From contig DAHUYQ010000046.1 in the NCBI GenBank assembly GCA_027315115.1, positions 1 through 64,000 of the forward strand: 64,000 nucleotides of DNA. Reading direction: 5' to 3'. The first letter of the stretch is position 1. Each line of letters starts with the position of its first letter. The position numbers and the translations under genes were made by a program. This document shows positions 26,766 through 35,561 of this stretch, piece after piece. The DNA is from Solirubrobacterales bacterium (lineage in GTDB: Bacteria; Actinomycetota; Thermoleophilia; Solirubrobacterales; Solirubrobacteraceae). The notes under the pieces were generated by a model that saw nothing but the letters and a program-made list of their open reading frames with translations, searched no databases and had not been told where the DNA came from.

Positions 26766-28604
26766 TCAGCGGCGTCCGTGCCAGCCGTGCCGACCGGAGT
26801 AGGCGACCTCCCCGGTGCTCGGTTGCAGGAACAGCGGCGGGTCGGTGGGACGATGCGCGCCGAATTCGAACATGCCTTCCAGCGAGCCGGATTCGGCGTC
26901 GGCCGAGCCGCCGCCGATGCTCTGTCCGCCAAGCCAGTTGTCCTCGATGAACTTCACGACCGAGGTCTGAGTGCTGAACGTGTTGTCCACGTAGTTGGAC
27001 TTGCTGTACGGCGAGATCACCATCAGCGGGATCCGCGGGCCAACGCCGCAGCGGCCCTGCTCGGGCGTGCCTTCTTCGGCGCTCGGCAGCAGCGAGGTGC
27101 TCGTGCCGCACGCGCCTTCGCCGCTCAGCGCGTCCAGCGGCGTCTGGGACTGCCGGACGATCGGGCCCATCTGGTGGTCGTACCAGCCGTCGCTGTCATC
27201 CCAGTTGACGATGACCGCGGTGCTGCGCCAGCTCGGCAGCTTCTCCAGCCGGTTTATCGTTTCCGCGAGGAACCGCTGCTCGTCCAGCGGGTCCGAGTAG
27301 CCGGCGTGCCCGTCCTCGTAGGCGGGCGCCTTGATGTAGGAGACCGCCGGCATGTCGTTCGCTTCCGCGGCCGCCCAGAAGTCCTTGATGTCGTACTGGT
27401 GGTTGGCCTGGTCCTGGTACCCGATCGCGGCGACCGAGGTCGGGGGCAGGTGCTGCGGGTTGGCTGTCGAGGCGTAGTACTGGAACGGCTCGTGGTGAGG
27501 GATGTAGTCGGAGACTTCTTCACCGCCGACGTTCTTGTGCCTGCCGTCGCAGACTTCGGAGAGGTTGTCGGTGCTCGGGTCGCTCGGCACGTAGCCGGGG
27601 CTTGCGAAGCCGCCCGTGAACCAGCCCCAGGTGATGCCCTTTTCGTCCAGCAGGTCACCGATGTTCTTGCCGCCCATCTGCATCGTCTGGGAGGGCTTGT
27701 GGTGATCCTCGGTCGCCGAGCAGACGTCGTAGTAGGGGTCGACGTCGCTGTAGTCGGTGCCCGCTCCCTGTTCGTTCGCGACCCCTGGCGTGGCCGCCGA
27801 AAGCGGCCCTTCGGGGCAGGTCGAGACGCCGAAGACCGCGGAGGAGGGACCGCAGATCGCGCCGTAGGTGTTGCCGGCCGTGACGTTGATCGCGCCGGGC
27901 GTGGAGGGACCGAAGTTCGTGCCGTAGGAGTTGTCGCTCAACGCGAAGTGCTGAGCGTAGTTCCAGAGGCCGGTGACGGTGTTGCCGTCGTAGTAGTCCA
28001 TCACCGCGTAGTTGGGTTCGGCGCCGGTCTGCTGGCCGGTGCACTGCTGGACCGTCTTTTCGGCGCCGGTGTCCTGGACGAACTTGTCCATCAGGCCGTG
28101 GTCGAAGGCCTTCTGCTCGGCCGTGTAGCCATGATCCTGGTCGCAGGTCATCGCCTGGGCGCGATCGAGGCGCTGCGGGTTGGAGAGGTTGGGGTTTTTG
28201 GTCAGCAGCGCGCCGGAGAGCCCATTGACCGACGGCGTGCCGGGCAGCGCGTGGAACGCCGGCTCGCCGGGCAGGTTGGCGGCGTCGGGGTAGGTGCCGA
28301 AGTAGTGGTCGAAGGAGACGTTCTCCTGGAAGATCACGACCAGATGCTTGATCGGCGTGCTCGTCGGCGCCCCGGCCGACCGGCTTTCGGTATGGGTGCC
28401 CGGGTGCAGGTCGGAGACGTGACCCATCTCGGTGACGCCACGATGCGCCGGATGTGAGGAGGGCGGCCCTCCGTGGGTGTCGGCCTCCGCGATGCCGATC
28501 CCGATCGCCAGCGTGGCCGCGAGTCCTGCACCGGCGGCCATCAGTGCCTTGCGGTGTCGCAACGTGCGCTCCTTCCTTGACTTGGTCGAGGGTGTCTGCG
28601 CCAT
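26766..28604 (-). CDS. Exported phosphoesterase of the phospholipase C/acid phosphatase family
   Basis: This is a 612-residue protein with a basic N-terminus and signal segment (LMAAGAGLAATLAIGIGIAEA). The phosphoesterase domain (PF04185 type) starts with HLVVIFQENVSFDHYFGTYP, the conserved metal-site Glu-Asn and FDHYFG block. It continues with TAEQKAFDHGLMDKFV, NWDDSDGWYDHQMGP and RIPLMVISPYSK with a YVDNTFSTQTSVVKFIEDNW block. Relatives are secreted phospholipases C and acid phosphatases that release phosphate from lipids or esters. No Pho box was recognised upstream. It is divergent from the Glu-rich protein gene across 123 bases. Confidence 0.9.
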   Translation of the reverse strand: MAQTPSTKSRKERTLRHRKALMAAGAGLAATLAIGIGIAEADTHGGPPSSHPAHRGVTEMGHVSDLHPGTHTESRSAGAPTSTPIKHLVVIFQENVSFDHYFGTYPDAANLPGEPAFHALPGTPSVNGLSGALLTKNPNLSNPQRLDRAQAMTCDQDHGYTAEQKAFDHGLMDKFVQDTGAEKTVQQCTGQQTGAEPNYAVMDYYDGNTVTGLWNYAQHFALSDNSYGTNFGPSTPGAINVTAGNTYGAICGPSSAVFGVSTCPEGPLSAATPGVANEQGAGTDYSDVDPYYDVCSATEDHHKPSQTMQMGGKNIGDLLDEKGITWGWFTGGFASPGYVPSDPSTDNLSEVCDGRHKNVGGEEVSDYIPHHEPFQYYASTANPQHLPPTSVAAIGYQDQANHQYDIKDFWAAAEANDMPAVSYIKAPAYEDGHAGYSDPLDEQRFLAETINRLEKLPSWRSTAVIVNWDDSDGWYDHQMGPIVRQSQTPLDALSGEGACGTSTSLLPSAEEGTPEQGRCGVGPRIPLMVISPYSKSNYVDNTFSTQTSVVKFIEDNWLGGQSIGGGSADAESGSLEGMFEFGAHRPTDPPLFLQPSTGEVAYSGRHGWHGRR

Positions 28605-28727
28605 CCTGCGCGCGAGCCGCAGCGGTCGTGTTGCCCGCTCGTGACGCTGCTGTGACCCGTGTGTAACCGGCGTCCGTTCGTGCGGTCAACCCTCAAGCGG
28701 CCCATCGCGGGCGCCGACAGTCCGCGC

Positions 28728-29318
28728 ATGAAGAAGACCTCCATCCTCCTGGTGCTCGCGCTGCTGGCGCTGGGCGCCGCGAGCCCCGCCTACGCCCAAG
28801 CCGCTGCCGGCGGCAACCCCCCGGCGAGCCTGCGACTGATCCGCCTCGGCGCCGCCGAAGGCGAAACCGCCGAAGAAGCCGAAGCCGAAGAAGGACAGGA
28901 AGGCGAAGAAGAAGAACTGGAAGAAGCCGAAGGGGAAGAAGAAGGGGAAGAAGAAGGCGCCGCCCACTCGCGGCGCCACGGCAGCGCGCGGCACGGGCAC
29001 GCCTCGCCGCGGCTGACCTCGCTGGCGCTGACGCACGCCAGCCTCCGGGCTTTGCGCCGGCGCCATCCACGGGTCTCCAGCGTCAGCTTCGTCTTCACGC
29101 TCACGGCCGCCGCGAAGACGGCCGCTGTGCTCCAGACGAGGTCTCGCGCAGCGGGTCACGCGGGATGGCGCACCATCAGCCAGATCACGCTGACCGGCAA
29201 GCGCGGCGCCAACGTCGTCCATCTCAGCGCACACGCCACGCTGCCCGCGGGCTACGCCCGCCTGACGCTGACTCCCACGCACGGCGCGAAGCGCACGATC
29301 GCCTTCAGCGTCGCGTAG
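28728..29318 (+). CDS. Small exported protein with a poly-Glu tract
   Basis: This 196-residue protein has a signal peptide (TSILLVLALLALGAASPAYA). Residues 45-82 form a highly acidic, repetitive Glu/Gly/Ala tract, followed immediately by a His/Arg-rich stretch (SRRHGSARHGHASPR). The C-terminal 110 residues look like a small beta domain (VSFVFTLTAAAKTAAVLQ, YARLTLTPTHGAKRTIAFSV). The strong acidic-to-basic switch suggests metal or polyanion binding, but the function is unknown. Start ATG 28728 is chosen because the signal peptide follows at once; an earlier in-frame start at 28659 adds non-signal sequence. Confidence 0.65.
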   Translation: MKKTSILLVLALLALGAASPAYAQAAAGGNPPASLRLIRLGAAEGETAEEAEAEEGQEGEEEELEEAEGEEEGEEEGAAHSRRHGSARHGHASPRLTSLALTHASLRALRRRHPRVSSVSFVFTLTAAAKTAAVLQTRSRAAGHAGWRTISQITLTGKRGANVVHLSAHATLPAGYARLTLTPTHGAKRTIAFSVA

Positions 29319-29486
29319 CGGCCGCGACCCGCGGGCCGTGACGCACGAGGCAGGAGGCACGAGGCGCCGATCGTCAACCTTCTGACGCCTGCGCCCCGGC
29401 ATCGCAACTCCCGCCGGCGCCACAGGTTGACGTTGTCGTACGAGGGTACCGGGAGAGGTGAAAGGTACCTCAGGAGGTGAATCGAA

Positions 29487-30398
29487 ATGCGTCAACAACC
29501 TAGAGGGCGCACGCGGGTGGCTGCCCGCGGCGCGATCGCCGCGGCGGCGATGTTCGCGCTCGCGCTGCCCGCCGCCGCAGCCGCGGCGCCGACTGTGACC
29601 TTCAAAGCGAAGGTGGCGCCGATCCCCAAGAACCTCAAGAAGCGGCACAGCTCGGCCTGGCCCGGCACCGGCGACATGTACGGCAAGCCGGCTGCCGTGG
29701 AAGGCACCTTCAAGATCGCTGGCAGCGAATACCCGTCGGCCAGCGAAGGCTGGACGGCAGGCACGCTGCTGGGCGTCGGCCCCGCGCCGCTGCGGCGGGT
29801 GATGGTCTACCTGCCGCGGGGCACCAAGATCAACAGCAAGCCATTCAAGACGTGCCCGCTCAGCAAATTCGAAAACCATCTGGAACCTCCGTGTCCCAGG
29901 GGCTCGCTGGCAAGCCCGCCCGGCGAAGCAGACGGCAAGGTCTTCTTCGGTGAAACCGTCGTGAGAGAGAAAGTGACGGTGCAGGCGTACTTCACACAGG
30001 GCGGCAAGCTCACGTTCTGGATCGAAGGCAAGAGCCCGGCATCGATCGAACAGTACGCCACCGGCGGCGTCGCGTCGATCCCCGGACCGTTCAGCAAGCG
30101 GCTCACCTCGACCGTGCCGCTGATCAGCACCGTCACCGGCGCTCCCGACGCGATGGCCCAGTACATACGAATCAGAATCGGCGCGGCCAGGAAGATCGGC
30201 AGGAGGCTCGTCTCCTACGGCTACGTGCCAAACCGCTGCCCGAAAGGCGGCTTTCCGACCAAGGCCGAACTATGGTTCGGCGGCGGGGCCGAATCGTCGT
30301 GGCAGAAGGTCACCGTCACCACGAAAGCGGCGTGCCCGCGCGGTCGCCCAGCCCGAGGGCACGGGCATAGGCGTCACAAAGGCCACCGGCACGGCTAG
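29487..30398 (+). CDS. Exported protein of unknown function, co-transcribed with arylsulfotransferase
   Basis: This 303-residue protein has a signal peptide (GAIAAAAMFALALPAAAAA) and a globular domain with four Cys. Conserved-looking blocks are GTLLGVGPAPLRRVMVYLP, CPLSKFENHLEPPCPRGS and WFGGGAESSWQKVTV. The C-terminus is His/Lys/Arg-rich. It resembles a family found in multiple copies in Solirubrobacterales, but no function is known to me. An excellent AGGAGGTGA (29472-29480) lies 6 bases before ATG. Two GGTACC hexamers (29445 and 29464) flank a 13-base loop just upstream of it. The next gene starts at the base after its stop. Confidence 0.75.
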   Translation: MRQQPRGRTRVAARGAIAAAAMFALALPAAAAAAPTVTFKAKVAPIPKNLKKRHSSAWPGTGDMYGKPAAVEGTFKIAGSEYPSASEGWTAGTLLGVGPAPLRRVMVYLPRGTKINSKPFKTCPLSKFENHLEPPCPRGSLASPPGEADGKVFFGETVVREKVTVQAYFTQGGKLTFWIEGKSPASIEQYATGGVASIPGPFSKRLTSTVPLISTVTGAPDAMAQYIRIRIGAARKIGRRLVSYGYVPNRCPKGGFPTKAELWFGGGAESSWQKVTVTTKAACPRGRPARGHGHRRHKGHRHG

Positions 30399-32222
30399 AT
30401 GGAAGCGATCGCACGAGCTCTGGGGCGCCTGGCGCCGGTGGCCGCCGTGCTCGCGACGGCCCGCATGCTCGCGGCAGCCGCGGTCCTCGCGCTGCTTGTG
30501 AGCCCGGCCGCCGCGGCCGCCGCTCCGGCCGTCACGATCTCCCCGCTGTCAGGCACGCTCGACGCCTCGCCGCACACCCAGATCAGCTTCCTGGGAGTGC
30601 CCGCCGACCAGATCCACGACGTCTCGGTGGTCGGCTCCCGGAGTGGACGCCACTCCGGGCGTCTGGAGTCCTACCAGAGCGCGAGCGGGGCGAGCTTCCT
30701 ACCGAGCAAGGGCTTTATCCAGGGCGAGCACGTCAGCGTGAGCGCGCTGATCGGCGCGGGCTCCCACCCCAGCAGGGTCATCAGCTCCTTCCAGGTCGCG
30801 CGCCTCTTCCACTATCGCTTCCCTGCCAAAAAAACGCATGAGGCGCAGACATCGGGCGCCGACGTGCAGAGCTTCGTCTCCGAGCCCGACCTGCATCCGA
30901 CCACGGTCGAGGTCAGCACCAGCCTGCCCACCGCGAGCGCGGGCGACGTCTTCTTCGCCTTCAACGAAGGCCATGCGCAGTGGGGGCCGACGATCGTCTC
31001 TGGCAACGGCGAACTGGTCTGGTTTCACCAGGTGCCGCCCGATGAACACGCGATGGACTTCAAGGTCTCCGAATACGAACAGCAGCCGGTGCTCGTCTGG
31101 TGGCAGGGCTACATTCCCCCGATCGGCGTGGGCTTCGGCCACGATCAGATCTACAACGAGCATTACCAGAAGCTCGCCCAGGTGAACGCGGGCAACGGCT
31201 ACTTCGCCGACCTGCACGAAATCAAGCTCACCCCGCAGGGACAGGCGTACATCACCGCCTACTCGCTCGTCCACGCGAACATGTCGGGCGTCCACGGCCC
31301 CAGCGACGCCGGCCTGCTCGATGCCGTGGTGCAGGAGATCGACATCAAGACCGGGCTCGTGATGTGGGAATGGCAGAGCGTCGGCCACGTGGCGCTGAGT
31401 GAATCCTACTCGCACCCGCCACACCGCTCCAGCGGCGTCTACGACTTCTTTCACGTCAATTCGATCTCGCTCGACCCGTCCGGCGACGGCAACATCCTGA
31501 TCTCCGCGCGCAACACGTGGGCCGGCTACGAGCTCAACCACCACACAGGTCAGATCATGTGGCGACTCGGTGGCAAGAAACCCAGCTTCAAGATGGGCCC
31601 CGGAACCGAAACCGCCTACCAGCACGACATCCGCTGGCAGCCCAACGGCACGATCACCGCCTTCGATGACGGCGCCTCCCCGCAGGTGCACAAGCAGTCG
31701 CGCGTGATCCACGAGCAAATCGAATGGAAGACCAAAGAAGTCAAGCTGATCAGCTCCGACGTACATTCGCCCGCGCTGGTGGCCGACAGCCAGGGCAACG
31801 ACCAACTCCTCTCCGACGGGCACTCCTTCGTGGGGTGGGGGCAGGAACCGTTCTTCAGCGAATACGGGCCGGGCGGCCAGGTGCTCTTCAACGCGCAGCT
31901 GCCGGCGCCCGGTGACTCATATCGCGCCTACCGCTTCCCCTGGAAAGGGCTGCCGGCCGAAAAGCCGAGCGTGGCCGCACGGCAGAGCGGCGCGGGCGCG
32001 GTCGAGATCTACGCGAGCTGGAACGGCGCCACCGAAGTCAGCGCCTGGAAGGTGCTTGGCTGGACCGAAGGAGGAAAGATCGCCACGCTCGCCACCGCGC
32101 CGAAGAGCGGCTTTGAGACCGCGATCCCGCTCACCACCGCCGACACCTGGTTCGCCGTCCAGCCGCTGGGCGCCCACGGCGAAACGCTCGGCACTTCCCA
32201 CGCGGTGCAGGCAGAGCAATAG
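30399..32222 (+). CDS. Exported arylsulfotransferase-family (ASST) beta-propeller protein
   Basis: This 607-residue protein has a signal segment (MLAAAAVLALLVSPAAAAAA), a beta-sandwich N-terminal domain and a beta-propeller of the ASST family (PF14269-like). Recognisable blocks are DLHEIKLTPQGQAYITAY, FFHVNSISLDPSGDGNILIS, ARNTWAGYELNHHTGQIMWR, LGGKKPSFKMG and the QHDIRW motif. The His residues in FFHVNS and QHD lie where ASST places its active-site His residues. The family moves sulfate between phenolic esters, but many actinobacterial members are uncharacterised. ATG begins directly after the TAG of the previous gene with no spacing, so translation is probably coupled. Confidence 0.85.
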   Translation: MEAIARALGRLAPVAAVLATARMLAAAAVLALLVSPAAAAAAPAVTISPLSGTLDASPHTQISFLGVPADQIHDVSVVGSRSGRHSGRLESYQSASGASFLPSKGFIQGEHVSVSALIGAGSHPSRVISSFQVARLFHYRFPAKKTHEAQTSGADVQSFVSEPDLHPTTVEVSTSLPTASAGDVFFAFNEGHAQWGPTIVSGNGELVWFHQVPPDEHAMDFKVSEYEQQPVLVWWQGYIPPIGVGFGHDQIYNEHYQKLAQVNAGNGYFADLHEIKLTPQGQAYITAYSLVHANMSGVHGPSDAGLLDAVVQEIDIKTGLVMWEWQSVGHVALSESYSHPPHRSSGVYDFFHVNSISLDPSGDGNILISARNTWAGYELNHHTGQIMWRLGGKKPSFKMGPGTETAYQHDIRWQPNGTITAFDDGASPQVHKQSRVIHEQIEWKTKEVKLISSDVHSPALVADSQGNDQLLSDGHSFVGWGQEPFFSEYGPGGQVLFNAQLPAPGDSYRAYRFPWKGLPAEKPSVAARQSGAGAVEIYASWNGATEVSAWKVLGWTEGGKIATLATAPKSGFETAIPLTTADTWFAVQPLGAHGETLGTSHAVQAEQ

Positions 32223-32288
32223 CGGCCTGGCCCGTGCACGGCGAGGGCGCGTGTGTGGGCTGAGAGCCTGCCATGTTCGCTGACGACG

Positions 32289-32380
32289 GCCATCGGAACG
32301 GTCCACTAACTGCCGTCGAAACGGTTCAGTAACAGCCGTCGAAATGGTCCACTAACTGCCGTCGAAGTGGTATCGTAGGG
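32289..32380 (+). repeat. Four 23-bp tandem repeats overlapping the ATPase promoter
   Basis: Units start at 32289, 32312, 32335 and 32358, exactly 23 bases apart, with the core GCCGTCGAAAYGGTYCASTAAC. The last unit runs into TATCGT (32371-32376), a -10-like box 7 bases before the ATG of the ATPase gene. Each core carries a small dyad CCGT-CGAA-ACGG. The array looks like a multi-copy operator or iteron. The rest of the 161-base gap shows nothing else. Confidence 0.8.
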
Positions 32381-32383
32381 GCC

Positions 32384-33664
32384 ATGCCCTCTACGCCATA
32401 CGTGCCACGCGTCGTCGATTCCGAGCTTGACGCGCTGCTGCCGGAGCTGCCGGCGGTCGCGCTCGAGGGCGCCAAGGGCGTGGGCAAGACCGCCACCGCG
32501 GCGCGCAGGGCGACGACGATCCATGCCCTCGATCGTCCCGGCGCGCTCGACCTGGCGATCGCGGACCCATTCCGGCTGCTCAGCGGACCGCCGCCCGTCC
32601 TGATCGACGAGTGGCAGCGGCTGCCCGTCTCCTGGGATCTGGTGCGCAGGGCGGTCGACGAGGATCCGCGCGCGTCGAGGTTCCTGCTCACGGGATCGGC
32701 CACCCCACGCGACCCGGGCACCCACTCGGGAGCCGGTCGCATCGTGCGCATCCGAATGCGACCGCTCGCCCTCGCGGAGAGGCTCGACGCCTCTCCCAGC
32801 GTGAGCTTGGCGGCGCTGCTCAGCGGCCGACGCGATCCACTTGGCGGCAGCACCCACTTCGCGCTGGAGGACTACGCGCGAGAGATCTGCGCCTCCGGCT
32901 TCCCGGGCCTGCGCGGCGCAAGCGAACGAGCGGCACGCGCCCGACTCGACGGCTACCTGGAACAGATCGTCGACCGCGACTTCCGCGACATGGACCATGC
33001 GTTGCGCAACCCGGACACGGTCCTCAACTGGCTGCACGCCTACGCCGCCGCCACCGCGACAACCGCCTCCTATGACGCCATACGCGACGCGGCGACGCCC
33101 GGCGAGGCGGAGAAGCCCGCCAAGAGCACTACGCACACCTACAGGGACATCCTGCAGCGCCTGTGGATTCTCGACCCGCTCCCCGCTTGGCTTCCGACTC
33201 GCGGCCACCTGCGCCGGCTCGGTGGCGCTCCGCGACACCACCTTGCCGACCCGGCTCTCGCGGCGCGGCTGCTGAACGCGGACGCCGGGGCGCTCCTGGA
33301 TGCCCGGGCATCCTCGCCGCCCGCCGCTCGCGACGCGACGCTGCTCGGTCAGCTCTTCGAGTCGCTGGTCACGCTTACGACCAGGGTCTACGCCCAGGCC
33401 GCGGAGGCGCGCGTGAGGCATCTGCGCACGCACGCAGGCGAGCACGAGATCGACCTGATCGTCGAGCGCGCCGACCATCGCGTGCTCGCGATCGAGGTGA
33501 AGCTGGCCCACACGGTGGGGGACCCTGACGTCCGCCATCTGCGCTGGCTTGCGGACCGCCTCGGCGAGGATCTCCTGGACGCGGTCGTGGTCAACACAGG
33601 CAGCGACGCCTACCGCCGCCGCGACGGGATCGCCGTCGTTCCGGCCGCCCTGCTTGGACCCTGA
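32384..33664 (+). CDS. AAA_14/DUF4143 family ATPase
   Basis: This 426-residue protein has an N-terminal AAA domain: Walker A GAKGVGKT (29-36), Walker B PPVLIDEWQ and sensor FLLTGSATPR. The C-terminal DUF4143 half contains GQLFESLVTLTTRVYAQ and the nuclease-like pattern HEIDLIVERADHRVLAIEVK. This arrangement is common in bacteria and archaea, yet its job is not established; proposals include stress and mobile-element related roles. It sits in a small accessory patch with the tandem repeats and toxin-antitoxin remains. Confidence 0.88.
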   Translation: MPSTPYVPRVVDSELDALLPELPAVALEGAKGVGKTATAARRATTIHALDRPGALDLAIADPFRLLSGPPPVLIDEWQRLPVSWDLVRRAVDEDPRASRFLLTGSATPRDPGTHSGAGRIVRIRMRPLALAERLDASPSVSLAALLSGRRDPLGGSTHFALEDYAREICASGFPGLRGASERAARARLDGYLEQIVDRDFRDMDHALRNPDTVLNWLHAYAAATATTASYDAIRDAATPGEAEKPAKSTTHTYRDILQRLWILDPLPAWLPTRGHLRRLGGAPRHHLADPALAARLLNADAGALLDARASSPPAARDATLLGQLFESLVTLTTRVYAQAAEARVRHLRTHAGEHEIDLIVERADHRVLAIEVKLAHTVGDPDVRHLRWLADRLGEDLLDAVVVNTGSDAYRRRDGIAVVPAALLGP

Positions 33665-33885
33665 GCCGTCGCGCGGCCAGCGCAACCCGCATCGGGAAGC
33701 GACCGGCGGAAAGCCGGCCGTGGGCCGCGCCACGGCACCGAGCGAGAGGCGGCCACCGCGATTGCAGAGATGGTCGAGCAGGGCCTCGCCGAGCCGGGCG
33801 AGTTCAACCCTATTTCTCACCGACGCGCCGGTGCCAGCCGCCCAGATGGTCGATCGTTCGCGAGATCGACGACAGCGGCAGCACT

Positions 33886-34083
33886 GTGCGCGTGTTCAGC
33901 CCGCCGGGCGCAGCGGCGCTCGCGAAGACGCAGGCGACCGAGCGCAAGCACGACGCCGACGCAAGGCCGGGAGACACCGTCGATGCCTGGGGCAACCTCT
34001 CCGCGATGGCCCGAGACTCCACGGCACGAGCGATGCGCCGGCTCGCCGAGGAAGAGGCCGCGGCGGGACACGCTCCGTGGTGA
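33886..34083 (+). pseudogene. Probable antitoxin remnant before a MazF fragment
   Basis: An open frame ends ARDSTARAMRRLAEEEAAAG followed by HAPW, which resembles the C-terminus of small MazE-like antitoxins that overlap their toxin. The same frame extends upstream without a clear start (a GTG is at 33886), and no ribbon-helix-helix N-terminus is visible, so the gene seems to have lost its beginning. The 221 bases between the ATPase stop and 33886 show no intact gene, only coding-like patches such as EREAATAIAEMVEQGLAEPG in another frame. Confidence 0.4.
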
Positions 34084-34193
34084 AACGTGGCGAGGTCTGG
34101 CTGTACGGGCCGCCGAACGAGAAGCGCCGACCGGTCTTGGTGCTCACCCGCGTCTGCCGCCGCCGAACTGGCCGCCATGCGCCCGCAGCGTGA
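34080..34193 (+). pseudogene. Truncated MazF/PemK-type toxin gene
   Basis: GTG at 34080 opens VKRGEVWLYGPPNEKRRPVL, then VLTR, which matches the N-terminus of MazF mRNA interferases. MazF is normally about 110 residues. Here similarity stops after about 24 residues, followed by unrelated Arg-rich sequence and TGA at 34191-34193. The start overlaps the antitoxin-like stop (TGGTGA), as in intact pairs. The catalytic core is missing, so this is a relic. The remaining 69 bases up to serS hold nothing. Confidence 0.6.
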
Positions 34194-34262
34194 CAGCGCC
34201 GCGGCGCTCACCAACACGGGCCGCCTGAAGACCGCGTGCCCGCCGCCGCGCACCGCCCCCCG

Positions 34263-35531
34263 CTACCCCACGCCCGAGCGCAGCTCGCGCGGCGCCCCGC
34301 ACTCCACCAGGCAGTCCGGCAGCGCCACCGACCCGTCCGCCTGCTGCCCGTTCTCCAGCAGCGCGATGATCGTGCGCCCCACGGCGACCGCGGTGCCGTT
34401 GAGCGTGTGCAGCGTCTGCGGCGATCCGCCGCCCGCCGGCCGCATCCTGATATCCAGGCGCCGCGCCTGGTAGTCGGTGGTGTTGGAGCAGGAGGTCAGC
34501 TCGCGGTAGCGGCCCTGGCTGGGGATCCACGCCTCGCAGTCGAACTTCTTGGCCGCGGAGCCGCCGAGGTCGTTGACGGCGATGTTCACGACGCGATACG
34601 GAATCTCAAGCTCGCCGAGGATCTCCTCCTCGACGGCGAGGATCCGCTCATGCTCGGCGCTCGAGTCCTCCGGCGGCACGAAGCTGAACATCTCCACCTT
34701 GTCGAACTGATGCACCCTGAAGATGCCGCGGGTGTCCTTGCCCGCCGCGCCGGCCTCGCGCCGGAAGCACGGCGAGAAGCCCGCGTACCGGAGCGGCAGG
34801 GCGTCGGCGTCGATCACCTCGCCGTCGTGCAGCGATGCCAGCGCCACCTCCGAGGTCCCGACCAGGTAGAGGTCGTCCTGGTCCAGCGTGTAGATCTGCT
34901 GCTCGGTGTCGGGCAGGAAGCCGGTGCCGTAGAGCGCCCGCTCGCGCACGAGCACGGGCGGGATCACGGGCGTGAACCCGTGGCGGGCGAGCTTCTCCAG
35001 CGCGTAGCGCACCAGCGCGAGCTCGAGCATCACCAGCGCCCCCTTCAGGTAGGCGAACCTCGATCCGGAGAGGTTGGCCGCATGCTCCATGTCGATCAGC
35101 GGACCGGCGAGGTCGAGGTGGTCGCGGGGCTCGAAGTCGAGGCTGCGCGGCTCGCCGACCAGGCGCACGACCTCATCCTCGGGGCCGCTCGCCGCGGTCG
35201 GGTCGGGCAGGTTCGGAAGCCGTGCGAGCTGCTCGTCCAGCTTGGCGCGCGCGGTCTCCGCCTGCTTGACCAGCGCCTTCACCTCCGCGCTCACGCGCTG
35301 CATCGCCTCCAGCTCGGCGCTCACGTCCCCGCCCGCCCGCTTGCCGGCGGCGATCTGCTCGGAGGACTCCTTCTGCTTGGCCCGCATCTCCTCGGCAGAG
35401 CCAGTCGCCGCGCGCCACTCCTGGTCGAGGCTCGCGATCTCCTGCACGGCGGCGGCGAGCGCAGGATCTCGCCGCGCGAGAGCCTGCTTCACGCCTTCAG
35501 GGTCCCGTCGAATCAGCCTCAGGTCGAGCAT
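34263..35531 (-). CDS. serS: Serine--tRNA ligase
   Basis: This 422-residue class II aminoacyl-tRNA synthetase begins with [20 protein letters not shown]. An N-terminal coiled-coil arm (about 30-100) binds the tRNA-Ser extra arm. Motif 2 is [20 protein letters not shown] with [16 protein letters not shown], the serine pocket is [18 protein letters not shown], and motif 3 is [20 protein letters not shown]. The length and motifs are complete. It lies 30 bases downstream of the cytochrome c gene in the same direction. Confidence 0.97.
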   Translation of the reverse strand: MLDLRLIRRDPEGVKQALARRDPALAAAVQEIASLDQEWRAATGSAEEMRAKQKESSEQIAAGKRAGGDVSAELEAMQRVSAEVKALVKQAETARAKLDEQLARLPNLPDPTAASGPEDEVVRLVGEPRSLDFEPRDHLDLAGPLIDMEHAANLSGSRFAYLKGALVMLELALVRYALEKLARHGFTPVIPPVLVRERALYGTGFLPDTEQQIYTLDQDDLYLVGTSEVALASLHDGEVIDADALPLRYAGFSPCFRREAGAAGKDTRGIFRVHQFDKVEMFSFVPPEDSSAEHERILAVEEEILGELEIPYRVVNIAVNDLGGSAAKKFDCEAWIPSQGRYRELTSCSNTTDYQARRLDIRMRPAGGGSPQTLHTLNGTAVAVGRTIIALLENGQQADGSVALPDCLVECGAPRELRSGVG

Positions 35532-35561
35532 CGGGATGCCGCCGCGGACTCGGCGCGTCCC

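Noticed and set aside
26778-28457. 559-residue open frame antisense to the phosphoesterase
   Set aside because: Val/Arg/Asp-rich shadow with no signal peptide or motif.
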